DNA of 64,000 nt from Prostheceraeus crozeri (Eukaryota > Platyhelminthes > Polycladida > Euryleptidae): contig CAJQUW010003186.1 of NCBI GenBank assembly GCA_907163375.1, positions 1 through 64,000 of the forward strand, given 5' to 3'. Below, one piece after another: positions 61,991 through 64,000 of this stretch. Both the position numbers and the translations under genes were made by a program. The notes under the pieces were generated by a model. The model saw nothing but the letters and a program-made list of their open reading frames with translations. It made no database searches and was not told the DNA's origin. How positions within the stretch are numbered: the first letter of the stretch is position 1; every line of letters begins with the position of its first letter.

Positions 61991-64000
61991 ACCATCATAT
62001 AACTAGCGACCAGTTTGTTATTATGTCGATCAGTTTCGCGTGAATAGATTTTCACATCGAACGTGTCAATAGTAGGGTTGCAAAAATGGTTGTCTATCTA
62101 TCATATCTTAAAAATGTTTTAAATATACTTCAAATATGCTTTTTATGTTCTTTTGATGAGAACTTCGGTAGTGCATAAGGCGAATTAAGTCAACATCCTA
62201 CCTACAAGACTTATTGAATTAAAGGATTATATAGCATAACACTAATAAGCCAACGACTTTTTTAATTTGGGTAAGTCTTTAGTTAGATTGCTTAATAATA
62301 ACATTTCAAGTTTGAAAACCGCTGAAAGTGGCATTTTATAATTTATTTTGGAATGTTTATCATTTCTTTTTCAATTTATTTCAATACACAGGCTCACCTT
62401 AGAAGTAATATAAAAATTTGGTCAGATTAAGCGAAATGAAAGAAAAAATGAAAAGAAATAAATAACCAATTATTAGGGATAATGATAGAAAAGACAAAGT
62501 GACATTTGAAAAATATATTACCGTACGTCGCAAAAGAAAACAAGAGGCTGATAAAGCAATTATAAAGATGAATAAAAATCACAGCAATAACAGATCTTCA
62601 TGATAAGGGATATTCACTCAGCACACAACGTCACTCACTCAGCACACTCAACATCACTCAACACACGAAACATCTCAGAAAACATTGAACGTCACTTTCG
62701 TCATCAGAATCAAATAGGAAGCAATCATTAGCAAAAAATTTCTTCTTGTAATCTGCTGATACACGCAATCTTCATGAGTTCAGTAACCTTGCCATGCTGA
62801 TGCTGGTGATAATCAGCCATAGCATCGCAATTCCACAGAAGTTGTACCATGGTAGATTCGATTATGATTGCCAAAGGTTATGGAGTAAACTTACTGTACT
62901 AGCATTTCGAAAGTGCTTTTTTGTCAAAAGATTTATTTACTGACATTTCATGCGCAATTATGCATACACAGAAGGGATTACATCGTCTAAGGAATTGTGG
63001 ATTGTGTATCGAGAAAGGAAAAGACGCCTTTTGCAGGATAAAACAAAAAAAACATAAACCATATTTACAACGTATTAAAAATGTATTTTTAAAGCATCAT
63101 ATTTTAAATATCGCAGCCCTAGTAAATAGTGAAAGTTTGTCAATGAGCTCAATTCAGAGATAATTCGAAGAAATATATCTGATTTGAAGTCACTTTGGTT
63201 ATCTTTACTTTAAGTGTGGCATCTACATTTACCTAATTTAACCTGCGAGTCAAACGCGATCCCGATATCCGGCATATTGTGTATTTCTTTCCTTTATAAA
63301 GTCATCTATGCGTCAATGCAACACAACAGAAGGCCAGTGCAAGTTAAATAAATTATAGAGATCAACTGGCTTACAAAGGATTATGTATCAAACACAACAA
63401 ATGTCGAAGACACAAATCTTCCACAAGTACAATGCTTTGATTGGTTAGGCTGAACCATAGAGTAGCCTACAATTCAATGATTGAGCTTAATATTTTTTGA
63501 ATGGCATAAAATACATAGCTGCAGTGCAATTTAGTCTTTCATTTAGCGTTCTACTTTCTTCGAATTGCGATGGTTATGATAAATGTCACTAAATAATACT
63601 GTTCAGAAATATAATTGAAGCGGAGGTCGAGACGGGCTGGCCGATTAGGCTGTGCTTGTTTTCTTACATGATATCAAGAAAACAATCCATTGATGAGGCA
63701 TTGTGTTCCTCTCAAAGTTCCCTTCATTCTGGTATGAACATTAACGGTCGCAGAAAATGCCTGCACGAGAAATCAAAACTTAGCACGCGTCAAAACTTGA
63801 GGGATCGGCAGCGATAACATCTTACATAAATTACAGACATCTAATTTAATGGCGACATCCAACATTTAAATCCAACATCGCATGCGAACCCGGGCCAAGT
63901 ACCGAAAATCCATGATGAATCAACTAATGCTTCATACTCAACCTTAAAAAGAGATACAGCAGCCAGATTTATGTCTTTCATCAATGCTGATCAAATCTTA
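61991..64000. other. Host DNA, nothing recognised
   Basis: AT-rich, with a short CACTCA-rich stretch at about 62610-62700. No supported coding region. Confidence 0.5.

Overview
The window is metazoan nuclear DNA, AT-rich and transposon-dense, probably from a marine invertebrate. The reasons are GT-AG introns, a CR1/L2-type LINE 3' end, Penelope-like retroelements with hammerhead motifs, hAT and Tc1/mariner DNA transposons and tRNA-derived SINEs. The species cannot be named from sequence alone, and I see no convincing single-copy host protein gene.

Two large Polinton/Maverick elements dominate. Element 1 (position 1 to about 19.1 kb) runs off the left edge. Its core genes look whole: protein-primed DNA polymerase B, double jelly-roll major capsid protein, adenain-type protease, packaging ATPase, chromodomain integrase, basic core-type proteins and two tandem penton-like proteins. 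Element 2 (38453..58964) is bounded on both sides. It has about 329-bp terminal inverted repeats that look identical by eye and a 6-bp target duplication, so the insertion looks recent, but it is broken in a handful of places. The two elements share homologous cores but differ in gene order and in accessory genes, so they are different lineages sitting about 19 kb apart.

The most interesting content is regulatory. Each element carries, just downstream of PolB-side genes and ahead of the protease, an ORF that reads as a TATA-binding-protein (TBP) homologue. It partly overlaps members of a small family that may be PC4-like. Early or accessory genes in both elements have strong TATATAAG boxes, and I did not pick out such boxes ahead of the capsid block. 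Element 1 also has small-gene cassettes that end in stem-loops resembling histone mRNA 3' ends. Element 2 has a cluster of four palindromic E2F-type sites upstream of an intron-rich accessory gene. These points suggest an element that carries its own transcription module and responds to the host S phase. This is inference, not demonstrated.

Between the elements (about 19.1-38.4 kb) lies a nest of transposons. A palindromic element is split by a 5.8-kb hAT element, which itself holds a smaller hAT-type MITE inside a Tc1 relic, hairpin MITEs, a SINE and a direct-repeat pair. Further right are a Penelope-like element with a 13-bp target duplication, split by a mariner/Tc1 copy, a near-perfect 980-bp palindrome of Penelope 3' ends and a LINE 3' fragment. 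To the right of element 2 (59.0-64.0 kb) I see only AT-rich non-coding DNA, a short GC-rich repeat and one SINE-like sequence.
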